Positions 54,237-63,645 of a DNA stretch of 64,000 bases are shown one piece after another. Source of the DNA: Pedobacter nutrimenti (lineage in GTDB: Bacteria; Bacteroidota; Bacteroidia; Sphingobacteriales; Sphingobacteriaceae); assembly GCF_003208655.1 (NCBI RefSeq), contig NZ_QKLU01000002.1, forward strand, positions 374,285 through 438,284, given 5' to 3'. The position numbers were made by a program, and so were the translations under genes. How positions within the stretch are numbered: the first letter of the stretch is position 1; every line of letters starts with the position of its first letter. The notes under the pieces are model-generated. The model saw nothing but the letters and a program-made list of their open reading frames with translations. It did no database searches and was not told the DNA's origin.

Positions 54237-56126
54237 ATGAGCATAGAAGAAAAAGGAAGTATTTCCATACACACCGAGAACATTTTTCCGATTATTAAAA
54301 AATTCCTGTACTCAGATAATGAAATCTTTTTAAGGGAACTGGTTTCGAATGCTGTTGATGCAGTGCAAAAAATTAAACGCCTGGCCGCCCTAGGCCAGTA
54401 TAATGGAGAACTTGGGCATCCATTGGTTGAAGTCACCCTGGATGAGGAGAAAAAAACCATCACCATTTCAGATAATGGTTTGGGTATGACTGCTGAAGAG
54501 ATCAAAAAGTACATCAATCAGGTGGCTTTCTCCGGGGCAAGTGAGTTTGTGGAAAAATTTAAGGACGCCAAAGATGCCAACGAAATCATTGGTAAATTTG
54601 GTTTAGGCTTCTATTCTGCCTTTATGGTCGCAGATCTGGTCGAAATCCAGACCCTTTCCTATCAGGAGGGTGCTGAGGCGGCCCGCTGGGTTTGTGATGG
54701 CAGCACCAGCTATGAAATCACAGAGGGCAGCAGGACCACAAGGGGAACAGATATTATCCTGCACATCAATAGTGAATCGGAAGAATTCCTGAGCAAACAT
54801 AAACTGGAGGAGATCCTGGATAAATATGGTAAATTTCTTCCGGTACCCATTAAATTTGGGACCCGCACCGTACAGGAACCAGACGGAGAAGATGAAGAAG
54901 GAAAGCCAAAAACAAAAAGTGTAGAGGTTGACAACATCATTAATACCACCAATCCCATCTGGACGAAATCTCCTGCAGATTTGTCAGATCAGGATTATCT
55001 GGATTTCTATAAACAGTTGTACCCTTTCTCGGAGGACCCATTGTTCTGGATCCACCTGAATGTAGATTACCCCTTTAATCTGACCGGTGTATTGTACTTC
55101 CCTAAAGTGAAGAATGATTTTGACATGCAGCGCAATAAAATCAAATTGTTCTCCCGTCAGGTTTTCATTACCGATGAGGTTAAAGATATTGTGCCTGAAT
55201 TTTTAATGTTACTCCATGGGGTGATTGATTCTCCGGATATTCCTTTGAACGTTTCCAGAAGCTTTTTACAGGCCGACAGCAATGTGAAAAAGATCAACAG
55301 CTACATCACTAAAAAAGTAGCAGATAAATTACAGGAACTGTTTAATAAAGACCGTAAAAGCTACGAAGAGAAATGGGCAGATATTGGCCTTTTTGTAAAA
55401 TACGGGATGGTGAGCGAAGAAAAATTCTATGACAAAGCAAAGGATTTCGCCTTATTGACCAATACAAAAAATGAAAACTATACTTTAGACGAGTACCGCG
55501 AAAAAGTAAAGGATTTTCAAACCGATAAAAATGGACAGGTGGTCTATATTTACACCAATGACCCAGCCAGACAGGATAGTTTTATCCAATCGGCGAATAA
55601 AAAGGATTACGATGTCTTGTTGATGAACTCTCCGATAGACAATCACTTTATCAGTTCCCTGGAGCAAAAACTGGAAAAAACATCTTTAAAAAGAGTAGAT
55701 TCCAGTGTGGCCAGCAAACTCATCGAAAAAGATGACCATCCGGAGTCTGTATTGACCGAAGAACAAAGCAAACAGGTAAAAGAAGTTTTTGAAAAGGCGA
55801 TCACCAAGCCAGGGATGCATGTAGAGATTGTCGGTTTAAACCCCGAAGAACTTCCGGTTACAGTAACCATGGATGAATTTATGCGCCGTATGAAAGACAT
55901 GGCTGCCATGGGCGGCGGAATGGGCTTTTATGGAAACATGCCCGATAATTATAAAGTGGCCGTTAATGGAAACCATAAATTGATTTCAAGAATCTTAAAA
56001 AGCGAAAATGAGCAAGAGCAGAAAACATTGGCCAAACAGGCTGTTGACCTGGCGCTGCTTGCGCAGGGCATGCTGACCGGTGCAGAGCTTACAGAATTTG
56101 TAAGCCGAAGCGTGGAACTCATCTAG
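54237..56126 (+). CDS. htpG: Chaperone HtpG (Hsp90)
   Basis: 629 residues, normal length. The N-terminal GHKL ATPase shows FLRELVSNAVDAVQKI, ISDNGLGMTAEEI and IGKFGLGFYSAFMVAD. The middle domain has VLYFPKVKNDF, RQVFITD and NVSRSFLQAD, and a C-terminal dimer domain follows. No obvious TAnnTTTG box was found in its 160-bp upstream gap. A strong terminator follows. Confidence 0.98.
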   Translation: MSIEEKGSISIHTENIFPIIKKFLYSDNEIFLRELVSNAVDAVQKIKRLAALGQYNGELGHPLVEVTLDEEKKTITISDNGLGMTAEEIKKYINQVAFSGASEFVEKFKDAKDANEIIGKFGLGFYSAFMVADLVEIQTLSYQEGAEAARWVCDGSTSYEITEGSRTTRGTDIILHINSESEEFLSKHKLEEILDKYGKFLPVPIKFGTRTVQEPDGEDEEGKPKTKSVEVDNIINTTNPIWTKSPADLSDQDYLDFYKQLYPFSEDPLFWIHLNVDYPFNLTGVLYFPKVKNDFDMQRNKIKLFSRQVFITDEVKDIVPEFLMLLHGVIDSPDIPLNVSRSFLQADSNVKKINSYITKKVADKLQELFNKDRKSYEEKWADIGLFVKYGMVSEEKFYDKAKDFALLTNTKNENYTLDEYREKVKDFQTDKNGQVVYIYTNDPARQDSFIQSANKKDYDVLLMNSPIDNHFISSLEQKLEKTSLKRVDSSVASKLIEKDDHPESVLTEEQSKQVKEVFEKAITKPGMHVEIVGLNPEELPVTVTMDEFMRRMKDMAAMGGGMGFYGNMPDNYKVAVNGNHKLISRILKSENEQEQKTLAKQAVDLALLAQGMLTGAELTEFVSRSVELI

Positions 56127-56150
56127 ATTTCAGAATTTTTAATCCTATAC

Positions 56151-56182
56151 GCCTGCTGTGAAAAAACACAGCAGGCTTTTTT
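56151..56182 (+). terminator. htpG terminator
   Basis: GCCTGCTGTG/CACAGCAGGC, perfect 10 bp, A6 loop, T6 tail. Confidence 0.93.
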
Positions 56183-56326
56183 ATGCGTCACGGGCTTGTC
56201 AGAACAGTTAAAAAATAATCTTTCAACGTCATATAATTTTAATATTTGTGTATATAAGACCTTAAAACAAAGGTTAAGGCAGGATTATTGTAACAAATTA
56301 ATAGACTAGAAGTCAGAGTATTAGAT

Positions 56327-56908
56327 ATGAATAAAAAAATAAACGTCAGCAAATATATCTGGAACAGCATTTTTGTCGTTATAGTGCTTGTATTGCTATT
56401 TGTCCCCCCGGCAAAGGCATATGTAATACAGGGATTGATGCAGATGGGTTTATTTAAACCGCAGGTAACGGAGCTCAATGCCCAGAAGCCAGCGGACCTT
56501 TCTGGAATTAAGTTTAAAGATGCAGAAGGAAACATTACCGACCTTGGAGATTTAAAAGGAAAGGTGATTTTTCTGAACTTTTGGGCCACATGGTGTCCGC
56601 CCTGTCAGGCAGAGATGCCTTCTGTAGAAAAGCTTTACCAGCAGTTTAGTAAAGATAAGAATGTCGTTTTCCTGTTTGTTGATGCAGACGGGAATTTTGA
56701 GAAATCAAAAAAATTCATGGACAGGAAGAAGTACAACTTGCCTGTTTATGCAATTGGCGGATACATTCCGGAAGGGATTTTTAAAGGAGCTTTACCTACC
56801 ACAGTCGTTTTTGATAAAATGGCAAGAATTTCTTACAGAGGAGAGGGCGCAGCAAACTATTCGGACAAGAAATTTTTAGATTTTATGCAGAAACTTTCTG
56901 ATATGTAA
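56327..56908 (+). CDS. TlpA-family membrane-anchored thioredoxin
   Basis: 193 residues. An N-terminal membrane anchor (about residues 12-30) and a thioredoxin-like domain with the active site WATWCPPCQAEMPS (Cys90, Cys93) are seen. The cis-Pro loop is in FKGALPTTVVFDKM. It is a periplasmic disulfide reductase and a plausible client or partner of the split DsbD at 34.5-36.8 kb, although not linked on the map. Confidence 0.93.
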   Translation: MNKKINVSKYIWNSIFVVIVLVLLFVPPAKAYVIQGLMQMGLFKPQVTELNAQKPADLSGIKFKDAEGNITDLGDLKGKVIFLNFWATWCPPCQAEMPSVEKLYQQFSKDKNVVFLFVDADGNFEKSKKFMDRKKYNLPVYAIGGYIPEGIFKGALPTTVVFDKMARISYRGEGAANYSDKKFLDFMQKLSDM

Positions 56909-56988
56909 AAAAATGTTAAATGAACTTCGGATCATATTAAGTTGAAGAGAAAAGAATTAGTTTTGTATATATTAAAACCTTAAGAGAT

Positions 56989-57354
56989 ATGAAAAGGAAT
57001 TTAATGATGATGGTCGTATTGGGAGGACTGGCCTATGCATCAGCTGGATATGCCCAGCAAGACTTGCTCCCTGATCAGAACCCAAGATATGCAGAGAGCG
57101 TAAATAAATACAGCAGAGCTGCGGATTCGCTGACCCGTACACAAGGTACAACTGTACAGCAAACCTACAAAGCCTACGACTGGTATACTGCCAGAGAGGA
57201 AAAAAGACGCTTGAGAAGAGAAAGAAATTATCAACTGTCGCTATATGGCGGTTATGATTATGGAAATTCCTGGTATTATCCGAGCTATAATTACTCCCGC
57301 TATTATTATCCTTCCATTGGTTTCCGGTCCAGAAACTTTTGGTTTGGCTGGTAA
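56989..57354 (+). CDS. Small secreted Tyr/Arg-rich protein
   Basis: 121 residues. A signal peptide (cleavage near SAGYAQQ, about residue 21) is followed by a basic middle (EEKRRLRRERN) and a Tyr-rich C-terminus (YGGYDYGNSWYYPSYNYSRY). No known domain. It lies 36 bp before the lpoB-like gene and probably belongs with it. Confidence 0.7.
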   Translation: MKRNLMMMVVLGGLAYASAGYAQQDLLPDQNPRYAESVNKYSRAADSLTRTQGTTVQQTYKAYDWYTAREEKRRLRRERNYQLSLYGGYDYGNSWYYPSYNYSRYYYPSIGFRSRNFWFGW

Positions 57355-57390
57355 AACAGAAACATAACACACATAAAAACAGATAAATCA

Positions 57391-57984
57391 ATGCAATTAA
57401 GAAGAATAATGACCATCGCTGCGATAGCAGTGTCCGGAATTGTAATCAGCTCCTGCTCAAGACAAGTGACCAGGGTAAGTACAGACGAAACCATTGACGT
57501 CAGCGGAAACTGGAACAACAGTGACTCCAGAATGGTGGCTCAGGAATTGACGCAAACTATTTTAAGCGGTCCGTGGTTAGGAAATCATCTGGAGCAAAAT
57601 GCAGGTAAAAAACCGACAGTAATCGTCGGAATGGTGCAGAACAAAAGTCATGAGCACATCGAGGCAGAAACTTTTGTGAAAGATATAGAAACCGCATTTA
57701 TTCAAACCCAGCGTGTACGGTTGGTACAGGGCGGAAAGAAAAGAGAAGAGCTCCGTGCAGAAAAAGCCGATCAACAGGCCAATGCGACTGTGTCAAGCAT
57801 GAAAAAATTTGGACTGGAAAACGGAGCGGATTATATTCTTCAGGGTTCCATCAATTCGATTGTGGATTCCCATAAGCGTAAAAAAGTAGTTTACTACCAG
57901 GTAGATCTTACACTAACTAATATTCAAACCAATGAAGTAGTTTGGGTTGGTGGGAAAAAGATTGCTAAATATGTTAAAAATTAG
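57391..57984 (+). CDS. LpoB-like penicillin-binding-protein activator lipoprotein
   Basis: 197 residues, lipobox ending at Cys22 (VISSC). The fold markers of LpoB are present: VDVSGNWN-type start (IDVSGNWNNSDSRMVAQELT), PTVIVGMVQNKSHEHIEAET, and GADYILQGSINSI followed by YYQVDLTLTNIQTNEVVW. LpoB activates PBP1B from the outer membrane in enterobacteria. No PBP gene is adjacent; the GT51 protein at 43-45 kb lacks a transpeptidase. In Bacteroidota the partner is not known to me. Confidence 0.85.
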   Translation: MQLRRIMTIAAIAVSGIVISSCSRQVTRVSTDETIDVSGNWNNSDSRMVAQELTQTILSGPWLGNHLEQNAGKKPTVIVGMVQNKSHEHIEAETFVKDIETAFIQTQRVRLVQGGKKREELRAEKADQQANATVSSMKKFGLENGADYILQGSINSIVDSHKRKKVVYYQVDLTLTNIQTNEVVWVGGKKIAKYVKN

Positions 57985-58007
57985 GATGTTAAGGGCTAAG
58001 TCATAGC

Positions 58008-59432
58008 ATGAAAAATATCCTGAACAAAATTTTAAGAGCATCAGGTCTTTTTGGACTGATGCTTTTTCTTTTTAGCTGCGCAAGCTATAATGACCGGATT
58101 ATGCCCTATTATACCCAGGTGGCAGGCGGTAATTATAAGCAGGCGGCAGTAGAGCTGGACAAAAACAGCCTCCTTAAAAAACCCAGAAACAAACTGCTCC
58201 TTTTAATGGAAAAAGGAAAAATCAGTCACCTGGAAGGAGATTATGAAAGCAGCAACCGTTATTTTAATGAAGCCGATCAGCTTTTGGAGGATGGTATCGG
58301 AGGGGTGATGGATGCCGCGGTTGGTACGCTGGTGAACCCGATGACCCAAAGTTATAAAGGGGAGGATTTTGAAAAATTCATGATCCATTATTATAAAGCC
58401 CTGAACTATTTCTACCTGAACAACACAGAAGATGCCATTGTAGAGGCCAGAAGGATCACCCTTCAGTCCCAGGAGCAGGGAGATAAATTCAATAATAAAG
58501 AAAGCCGCTATTCCAAAGATGCCTTTTCCTTAATGTTGCAGGGCCTGATCTATGAGGCTGGCCGCAATGTCAATGATGCATTTATTGCCTACAGAAATGC
58601 AGCGGATGTCTACCTGACGGCGAGTGATACCACTTATTACGGCACAAAGATCCCTGAAGGATTAAAAAAAGACCTGATCCGGACCGCTTACCTGAACGGG
58701 TTTCAATCTGAACAGGATAAATACGAAAGGCTTTTTAACCTGAAGTACCAGGCGCAAAAATCCCCCGAAGGAGGAGAATTGATCCTTTTCTGGGAGAATG
58801 GGTTGGCGCCAATTAAAAAAGAGAAAGAGTTTTTCTTCTCGCTGATTAAAAATAATCATGGAGATATGGTGTTTACCGATGGTAATATTGTGATTCCCTT
58901 CTTTGATTACGATCCGGGAAAAGTCAACAAGGCCTCGGTGCAAAGTCTGAGGGTTACCTATCCGATGTATGTGGCCAGGCCTCCATATTTCAGCGAGGCA
59001 ACGGCGAGTAACGGGGCTTTTTCCATCCCAATGGAAAAGGTAGAGGACATTAATGTTCTGGCCTTTAAAACCCTTGACCAACGTTTCGCAAAAGAAATGG
59101 GAAAAACACTGGCACGTCTTGCGGTCAAAAAAACAGCGGAGTATGTGCTTTCTGAAAGTGGTAAGGGGAGCGGCAAAAACGGCAAGAACGATGCTTTGTT
59201 GACCGGACTGGGCTATGGCATGCAATTGTACAGCTTGCTTTCAGAAAAATCAGATACCAGGAACTGGCAAACCCTACCCAATAGCATCAGTTATGCGCGG
59301 ATACCTTTGCAAAAAGGAGAAAATACCATTAGCCTGAGCTTAAAGGGCAGTAACGGGCAAAACGAAACCAAAACCATACAGGTGAACGGAACAGGAAACC
59401 TGAAATTCTATAATTATTCTTCATTGCGCTAA
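58008..59432 (+). CDS. COG3014-like TPR lipoprotein
   Basis: 474 residues. Lipobox ends at Cys24 (LFSCASYND). TPR-like helices follow (HYYKALNYFYLNNTEDAIVE, AFSLMLQGLIYEAGRNVNDA). A C-terminal beta part contains LILFWENGLAPIKKEKEF. This matches COG3014, usually encoded next to lpoB-like genes, as here (23 bp gap). Outer-membrane, periplasm-facing location inferred; function unknown. Confidence 0.83.
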   Translation: MKNILNKILRASGLFGLMLFLFSCASYNDRIMPYYTQVAGGNYKQAAVELDKNSLLKKPRNKLLLLMEKGKISHLEGDYESSNRYFNEADQLLEDGIGGVMDAAVGTLVNPMTQSYKGEDFEKFMIHYYKALNYFYLNNTEDAIVEARRITLQSQEQGDKFNNKESRYSKDAFSLMLQGLIYEAGRNVNDAFIAYRNAADVYLTASDTTYYGTKIPEGLKKDLIRTAYLNGFQSEQDKYERLFNLKYQAQKSPEGGELILFWENGLAPIKKEKEFFFSLIKNNHGDMVFTDGNIVIPFFDYDPGKVNKASVQSLRVTYPMYVARPPYFSEATASNGAFSIPMEKVEDINVLAFKTLDQRFAKEMGKTLARLAVKKTAEYVLSESGKGSGKNGKNDALLTGLGYGMQLYSLLSEKSDTRNWQTLPNSISYARIPLQKGENTISLSLKGSNGQNETKTIQVNGTGNLKFYNYSSLR

Positions 59433-59434
59433 GT

Positions 59435-59456
59435 GCTGGAAATTCTTCCGGCTTTT
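59435..59456 (+). terminator. Terminator after the COG3014-like gene
   Basis: GCTGGAA-ATTC-TTCCGGC, 7 bp with one T-G pair, followed by TTTT. It immediately precedes the next -7 box. Confidence 0.7.
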
Positions 59457-59458
59457 AC

Positions 59459-59520
59459 TAACTTTGCAGAAGTTAAGCACTTAAGAGGGCCGGCTGGTTT
59501 ACAAACCAATCGGCCCTCCT
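59459..59520 (+). promoter_or_regulatory. -7 box and leader hairpin of the 59.5-kb gene
   Basis: TAACTTTG (59459-59466) is an exact -7 box. The leader then holds a stable hairpin (about 59486-59519: AGGGCCG/CGGCCCT, then TGGTTT/AAACCA around a 2-nt loop), without a T-run. It could stabilise the mRNA or control translation of the small gene 22 bp later. Confidence 0.5.
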
Positions 59521-59541
59521 AATTCATCTAATCAGCATTTT

Positions 59542-59805
59542 ATGCAGGAACCATTTGACATTGCCATTGGCGCAACAAATTATGCCGTATTTCCTGAAGG
59601 AAACGATACCTATGTAATTTTTAAAGAAGGCAAGGAATATCTACATATTCAAAAGGACACGGATCTTCAGTGGATCAAACTGGATATGGCTACAGGGACA
59701 CCCTTGTTTGAAACAGATGAAGAAACCAACCAGATTGGGGGCGCCATTCTGGCTTATGTTCCCCAGGAGGAAGAAGAGGACAACGATTTTTTTGAAGTAG
59801 ACTAA
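59542..59805 (+). CDS. Small acidic protein of unknown function
   Basis: 87 residues, soluble, beta-rich (FDIAIGATNYAVFPEGNDTY), with an acidic tail (PQEEEEDNDFFEVD). No domain recognised. Own promoter and leader hairpin. It resembles the short conserved proteins of unknown function seen in Sphingobacteriales. The 189-bp gap behind it contains only a GGTT-TCG-AACC dyad (59891-59901). Confidence 0.7.
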   Translation: MQEPFDIAIGATNYAVFPEGNDTYVIFKEGKEYLHIQKDTDLQWIKLDMATGTPLFETDEETNQIGGAILAYVPQEEEEDNDFFEVD

Positions 59806-59994
59806 TTCGACCCCTTTTCCTTATCCGGACCTGTTTTCAGGCTGACTGTTGTTGGCTCCAATCTTACCTGGGCTCATTTGAACTTTATTAGGTTTCGAAC
59901 CATTTTACAGGGTATACAATGTTGTCCATGCGATAGACAGCGGAAGTTTGTATTTTTAACTCCTCTTTAGGGCAAGAAGAAACTGTAAAAGGAA

Positions 59995-60861
59995 ATGGCA
60001 TCGGTCGAAAAAATTAAAACATATCATTTTCTCCCATACAAGTATGGTCCGCAGCTGCTATTGGATATTGGGCGTGTGGAAACATTAAATCATTATGTAT
60101 TGGATCGCACATTACACCAATTAAGTTTTTACGAAATCCTATTCATCGAAAAGGGGAGCGGAACCTTTGCATTGGATGAAAATAAGATGTCCATAAGCCC
60201 GGGAACGATTATTTTCACAAGTCCGGGACAGGTGCGCCGCTGGGAAATTGAGGAGAAGGTAAGTGGCTATACACTGTTCTTTGAAAAAGATTTTCTCCAC
60301 CTTTTTTTTTCGGATGAATTGTTCCTGTACCGGTTTCAATATTTCCATCAGTATTCACGACCAACCGACATGCAGGTCTCCCAGATGCCATTTGAAAAGT
60401 GTCTGGAACTTTTGCGTGGAATAGAAGGGGAGTTCGCGCAGCTTCAGAATGACAGCAATCATTTGATCAGGGCCTTTTTATATCAGTTGCTCATCATTCT
60501 CAATCGCTATTATGCAGAAATTTACCAGGTTCAAAGGGACACTTATGTCCATTCAGATTTTTACAAATTTCGATCTTTACTGGAAAAGAAATTTGCACAT
60601 GACCGGACGGTTGAGGCCTATACCAAAATGCTAAACATCAGCCCTGGATTTCTGAATAAAATTTGCAGACAATTTAGTGGATTATCGGCCCAACAAATGA
60701 TTCATTACAAACTGATTTCGGAAATAAAGAAACAACTTTATCAAAACAAATCCGCAAAAGAGATTTCCTACGGGTTTGGCTTTTCAGATCCATCTAATTT
60801 TAACCGTTTCTTTAAAAAACTGACAGGGATCACCCCTCAACAATATAGGAAGGAGATGTAA
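59995..60861 (+). CDS. AraC family transcriptional regulator
   Basis: 288 residues. An N-terminal cupin-like sensor (ISPGTIIFTSPGQVRRWEIE, about residues 40-90) is joined to a C-terminal double HTH (about 190-288). The AraC signature is GFSDPSNFNRFFKKLTGITP, followed by QYRKE. The ligand is unknown. It precedes the beta-helix gene by 70 bp on the same strand and may regulate it. Confidence 0.94.
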   Translation: MASVEKIKTYHFLPYKYGPQLLLDIGRVETLNHYVLDRTLHQLSFYEILFIEKGSGTFALDENKMSISPGTIIFTSPGQVRRWEIEEKVSGYTLFFEKDFLHLFFSDELFLYRFQYFHQYSRPTDMQVSQMPFEKCLELLRGIEGEFAQLQNDSNHLIRAFLYQLLIILNRYYAEIYQVQRDTYVHSDFYKFRSLLEKKFAHDRTVEAYTKMLNISPGFLNKICRQFSGLSAQQMIHYKLISEIKKQLYQNKSAKEISYGFGFSDPSNFNRFFKKLTGITPQQYRKEM

Positions 60862-60931
60862 ATGACCATTATAAAAATAAAATGACCATTTTTATAAGCG
60901 GTGCTTGTTCTAATTTTACAGAAAAAAGAAC

Positions 60932-61984
60932 ATGATAAAATGCACACTTAGTCTTCTGTTGCTCGCCATGAGCGTGCTGCCAGTACAGGCAGAGCAATTA
61001 TACGTTAATCCTCGGGTTGGCAACGACTCCAATCCAGGAATACAGGCGCAACCTTTAAAGACAATGATGGAGGCGGCAAAGCGCGTAAATTTAAACAAAG
61101 AGCAGGGCGCAACGACCATTATCCTTTCTGAAGGGGTGCATCTACTTACTCAAACCGTTGTATTCAGCAATGACAAGTATAGCCTTAAAAACCGTCTTGT
61201 CATTCGCGCAGAGGTCATGCCCGACGATGCCGATTGGACGCCCCAAAAAATGCCGGTTGTCGTAACGGCAGTGCCACTTGTAGCCGGTGTGGGTGGAGAA
61301 GAAGCGAAAGGGATCCAGCCAGAGGTTAGCCATGTCACCATTGAAGGGCTGCGGTTTAGCGGGAGTCCGGATTACGCTTACATGGATGGCCAGAACCTAC
61401 GACGTTCCTATCCCATATGGCGTAATGGGAAAAAATTAGACGATTTGCTGGTCACGCAATGTCTGTTTGCCGGAGATGTCGATGTACTGCCCTTACATGT
61501 GGGGGTTATCGCCAACGGTTATGGCCTGGTTATCGATCATTGTGTGTTCTTCAACTGCAAAAATCCCGTTGTTTTTTGGCAAACCGACGGAGGGAGCGGT
61601 AGCCCCAATGCCATGCGTTATTCACTGGTATATGGTTGTTATTTCAGTGGTGTTTGGACAACACAAAGTACCAGGGGAGAAGATTTCGACTTTCACCATA
61701 ATATTATAGCGAACAGTAGCACCGTATGGATAAGAGAAAAAGGAAGTACGCGCCGGTACAAAGCATCTGATTGCATTTTTGCGGACTACACCCATCTGGC
61801 AGGATATGGAAGTGGCCCCTTGAGCGGGAACGATGCAACTTCAACAGATTTTCTGGAAATGAAAAACGTACAAACGACCGGAACGGTAAAAATTGAAAAA
61901 GATCAGGGTAAACGTAATTACCTGCAATTGGCAGAAGGTTCGATGGGTTCAAGCCTGCAGGCAGGTCTTTTTAAAAGACACTAA
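60932..61984 (+). CDS. Secreted right-handed beta-helix protein
   Basis: 350 residues. Signal peptide with cleavage after VQA (residue 20). The segment [20 protein letters not shown] (near residue 24) is the usual entry of pectate-lyase-like or DUF1565 beta-helix proteins. Helix rungs follow ([49 protein letters not shown]). A polysaccharide lyase or binding role is possible, but I see no catalytic set. A TAATTTTA -7-like box is at 60911. The last four bases overlap the end of yifB. Confidence 0.8.
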   Translation: MIKCTLSLLLLAMSVLPVQAEQLYVNPRVGNDSNPGIQAQPLKTMMEAAKRVNLNKEQGATTIILSEGVHLLTQTVVFSNDKYSLKNRLVIRAEVMPDDADWTPQKMPVVVTAVPLVAGVGGEEAKGIQPEVSHVTIEGLRFSGSPDYAYMDGQNLRRSYPIWRNGKKLDDLLVTQCLFAGDVDVLPLHVGVIANGYGLVIDHCVFFNCKNPVVFWQTDGGSGSPNAMRYSLVYGCYFSGVWTTQSTRGEDFDFHHNIIANSSTVWIREKGSTRRYKASDCIFADYTHLAGYGSGPLSGNDATSTDFLEMKNVQTTGTVKIEKDQGKRNYLQLAEGSMGSSLQAGLFKRH

Positions 61985-63519
61985 CCCGACCAGTTTTCCC
62001 TGTCCAGGCTGCGGTAATGGATGGCTTCTGCCAGGTGACTGATTTCAATGTCCGGACTTCCTTCCAGATCGGCTATTGTTCTGGAAACTTTAAGGATGCG
62101 GTCGTACGCCCGGGCTGATAGGCCTAATTTTTCCATTGCTTTTTTGATCAGCGCGGTGCCCTGTTCATTGATCCTGCACAGGGTCCTGACCATGTTGGGA
62201 TTCATTTGAGCGTTATAATGGAGCTGCGGTTGCCCACTGAAACGTTTGTCCTGAAGCTGCCGGGCAGCAATAACGCGTTCCCGGATGCAGGCACTTTTTT
62301 CTGCTGGGGCTGTGGAAGACAATTCTGTAAAATTTACAGGGGTGACCTCTACATGAAGATCTATACGGTCCAGCAGTGGCCCGGAAATCTTGCTCAGGTA
62401 TTTTTGTATGGTGCCCGGACCGCATACACAATCTTTTTCCGGATGATTGTAAAAGCCGCAAGGACAGGGATTCATGGAAGCAATGAGCATAAAGCTTGCC
62501 GGGTACTCTACGCTAAACCTGGAACGCGATATGGTCACCTGACGGTCTTCCAGGGGCTGTCTCATCACTTCCAGCACGGCCCGCTTAAATTCCGGGAGTT
62601 CATCCAGAAACAATACCCCGTTGTGGGCCAGGGAAATTTCCCCTGGTGCGGGATTGCTGCCGCCGCCAACCAGGGCCACATCAGATATGGTATGATGGGG
62701 GCAGCGATAGGGCCGTTCGGTAATTAAAGCGCCGGCCAAACGAAGCTTGCCGGCAACAGAATGGATTTTGGTGGTTTCCAGGGCCTCCTGAAGGTTTAAA
62801 GGAGGAAGTATGGTTGGCAGGCGTTTGGCCAGCATCGTTTTTCCTGCACCGGGAGGGCCAATCAGAATGACATTGTGCCCTCCGGCTGCCGCTATTTCCA
62901 GGGCCCTTTTGATGTTTTGCTGCCCTTTTACATCCGAAAAATCATATTCATAATTATTGATGTGTTTATAAAAATGTTCCGAAGTCTGGAGTATAAAAGG
63001 CTCAAAAGAGACTTTTTGATTTAATAAAGAAACCACCTCTGTCAGTGTTTTTAAGGCGTACACCTCCAGAGGAACCACGATAGCAGCCTCCTTGGAATTA
63101 CCGGCAGGGAGTAGAAAAGCTTTGAAACCTGCATCCCGGGCCTGTATGGCGATGGGCAATACCCCTTTTACAGGCTGAAGGCTGCCGTCTAAGGAAAGTT
63201 CTCCCATGATGAAGTATTGTTGCAGGTCTTTGCTTTCCAGTTGTCCTGAGGCCGCCAAAATACCAATGGCAATAGGCAGGTCATAACAGGACCCTTCTTT
63301 ACGGATATCGGCCGGGGCCAGATTGATGACGATTTTTTGCCGGGGCATTTTAAGGCCGGAACTTTGTATGGCGCTTTCAATCCGCCGCAGGCTTTCTTTA
63401 ATTGCGTTGTCAGGAAGGCCAACAATATGGTATTTATTTCCGCCCCCTATGCTCACTTCTATGGTTATGGTCAGGGCATTTACACCAGCAACCGCCCCGC
63501 TAAAGATTTTTACCAACAT
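61981..63519 (-). CDS. YifB/ComM family Mg-chelatase-like AAA ATPase
   Basis: 512 residues. An N-terminal ChlI-like Lon-protease-fold domain ([24 protein letters not shown] start) is followed by an AAA core with Walker [16 protein letters not shown] (near residue 220) and Walker [42 protein letters not shown] and the C-terminal helical Mg_chelatase_C domain complete it. In competent bacteria ComM is a hexameric branch-migration helicase used in natural transformation. Confidence 0.95.
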   Translation of the reverse strand: MLVKIFSGAVAGVNALTITIEVSIGGGNKYHIVGLPDNAIKESLRRIESAIQSSGLKMPRQKIVINLAPADIRKEGSCYDLPIAIGILAASGQLESKDLQQYFIMGELSLDGSLQPVKGVLPIAIQARDAGFKAFLLPAGNSKEAAIVVPLEVYALKTLTEVVSLLNQKVSFEPFILQTSEHFYKHINNYEYDFSDVKGQQNIKRALEIAAAGGHNVILIGPPGAGKTMLAKRLPTILPPLNLQEALETTKIHSVAGKLRLAGALITERPYRCPHHTISDVALVGGGSNPAPGEISLAHNGVLFLDELPEFKRAVLEVMRQPLEDRQVTISRSRFSVEYPASFMLIASMNPCPCGFYNHPEKDCVCGPGTIQKYLSKISGPLLDRIDLHVEVTPVNFTELSSTAPAEKSACIRERVIAARQLQDKRFSGQPQLHYNAQMNPNMVRTLCRINEQGTALIKKAMEKLGLSARAYDRILKVSRTIADLEGSPDIEISHLAEAIHYRSLDRENWSG

Positions 63520-63590
63520 ATATACATGATCTGTTAAAACAAACCAATGTATTTCAAAAGGGCGGAAGACTGGTTAAAAAAATGAAAGAA

Positions 63591-63627
63591 AAAAAGGCCG
63601 CTTTAACTTAGTTAAAGCGGCCTTTTT
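63591..63627. terminator. ffh terminator
   Basis: A perfect 17-bp stem (63591-63607, 63611-63627) with a 3-nt loop and a GGCCGC core. On the minus strand it is followed by a T-run, as expected for the end of ffh. Confidence 0.92.
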
Positions 63628-63645
63628 TAAAGAATTGGTCCAAGG

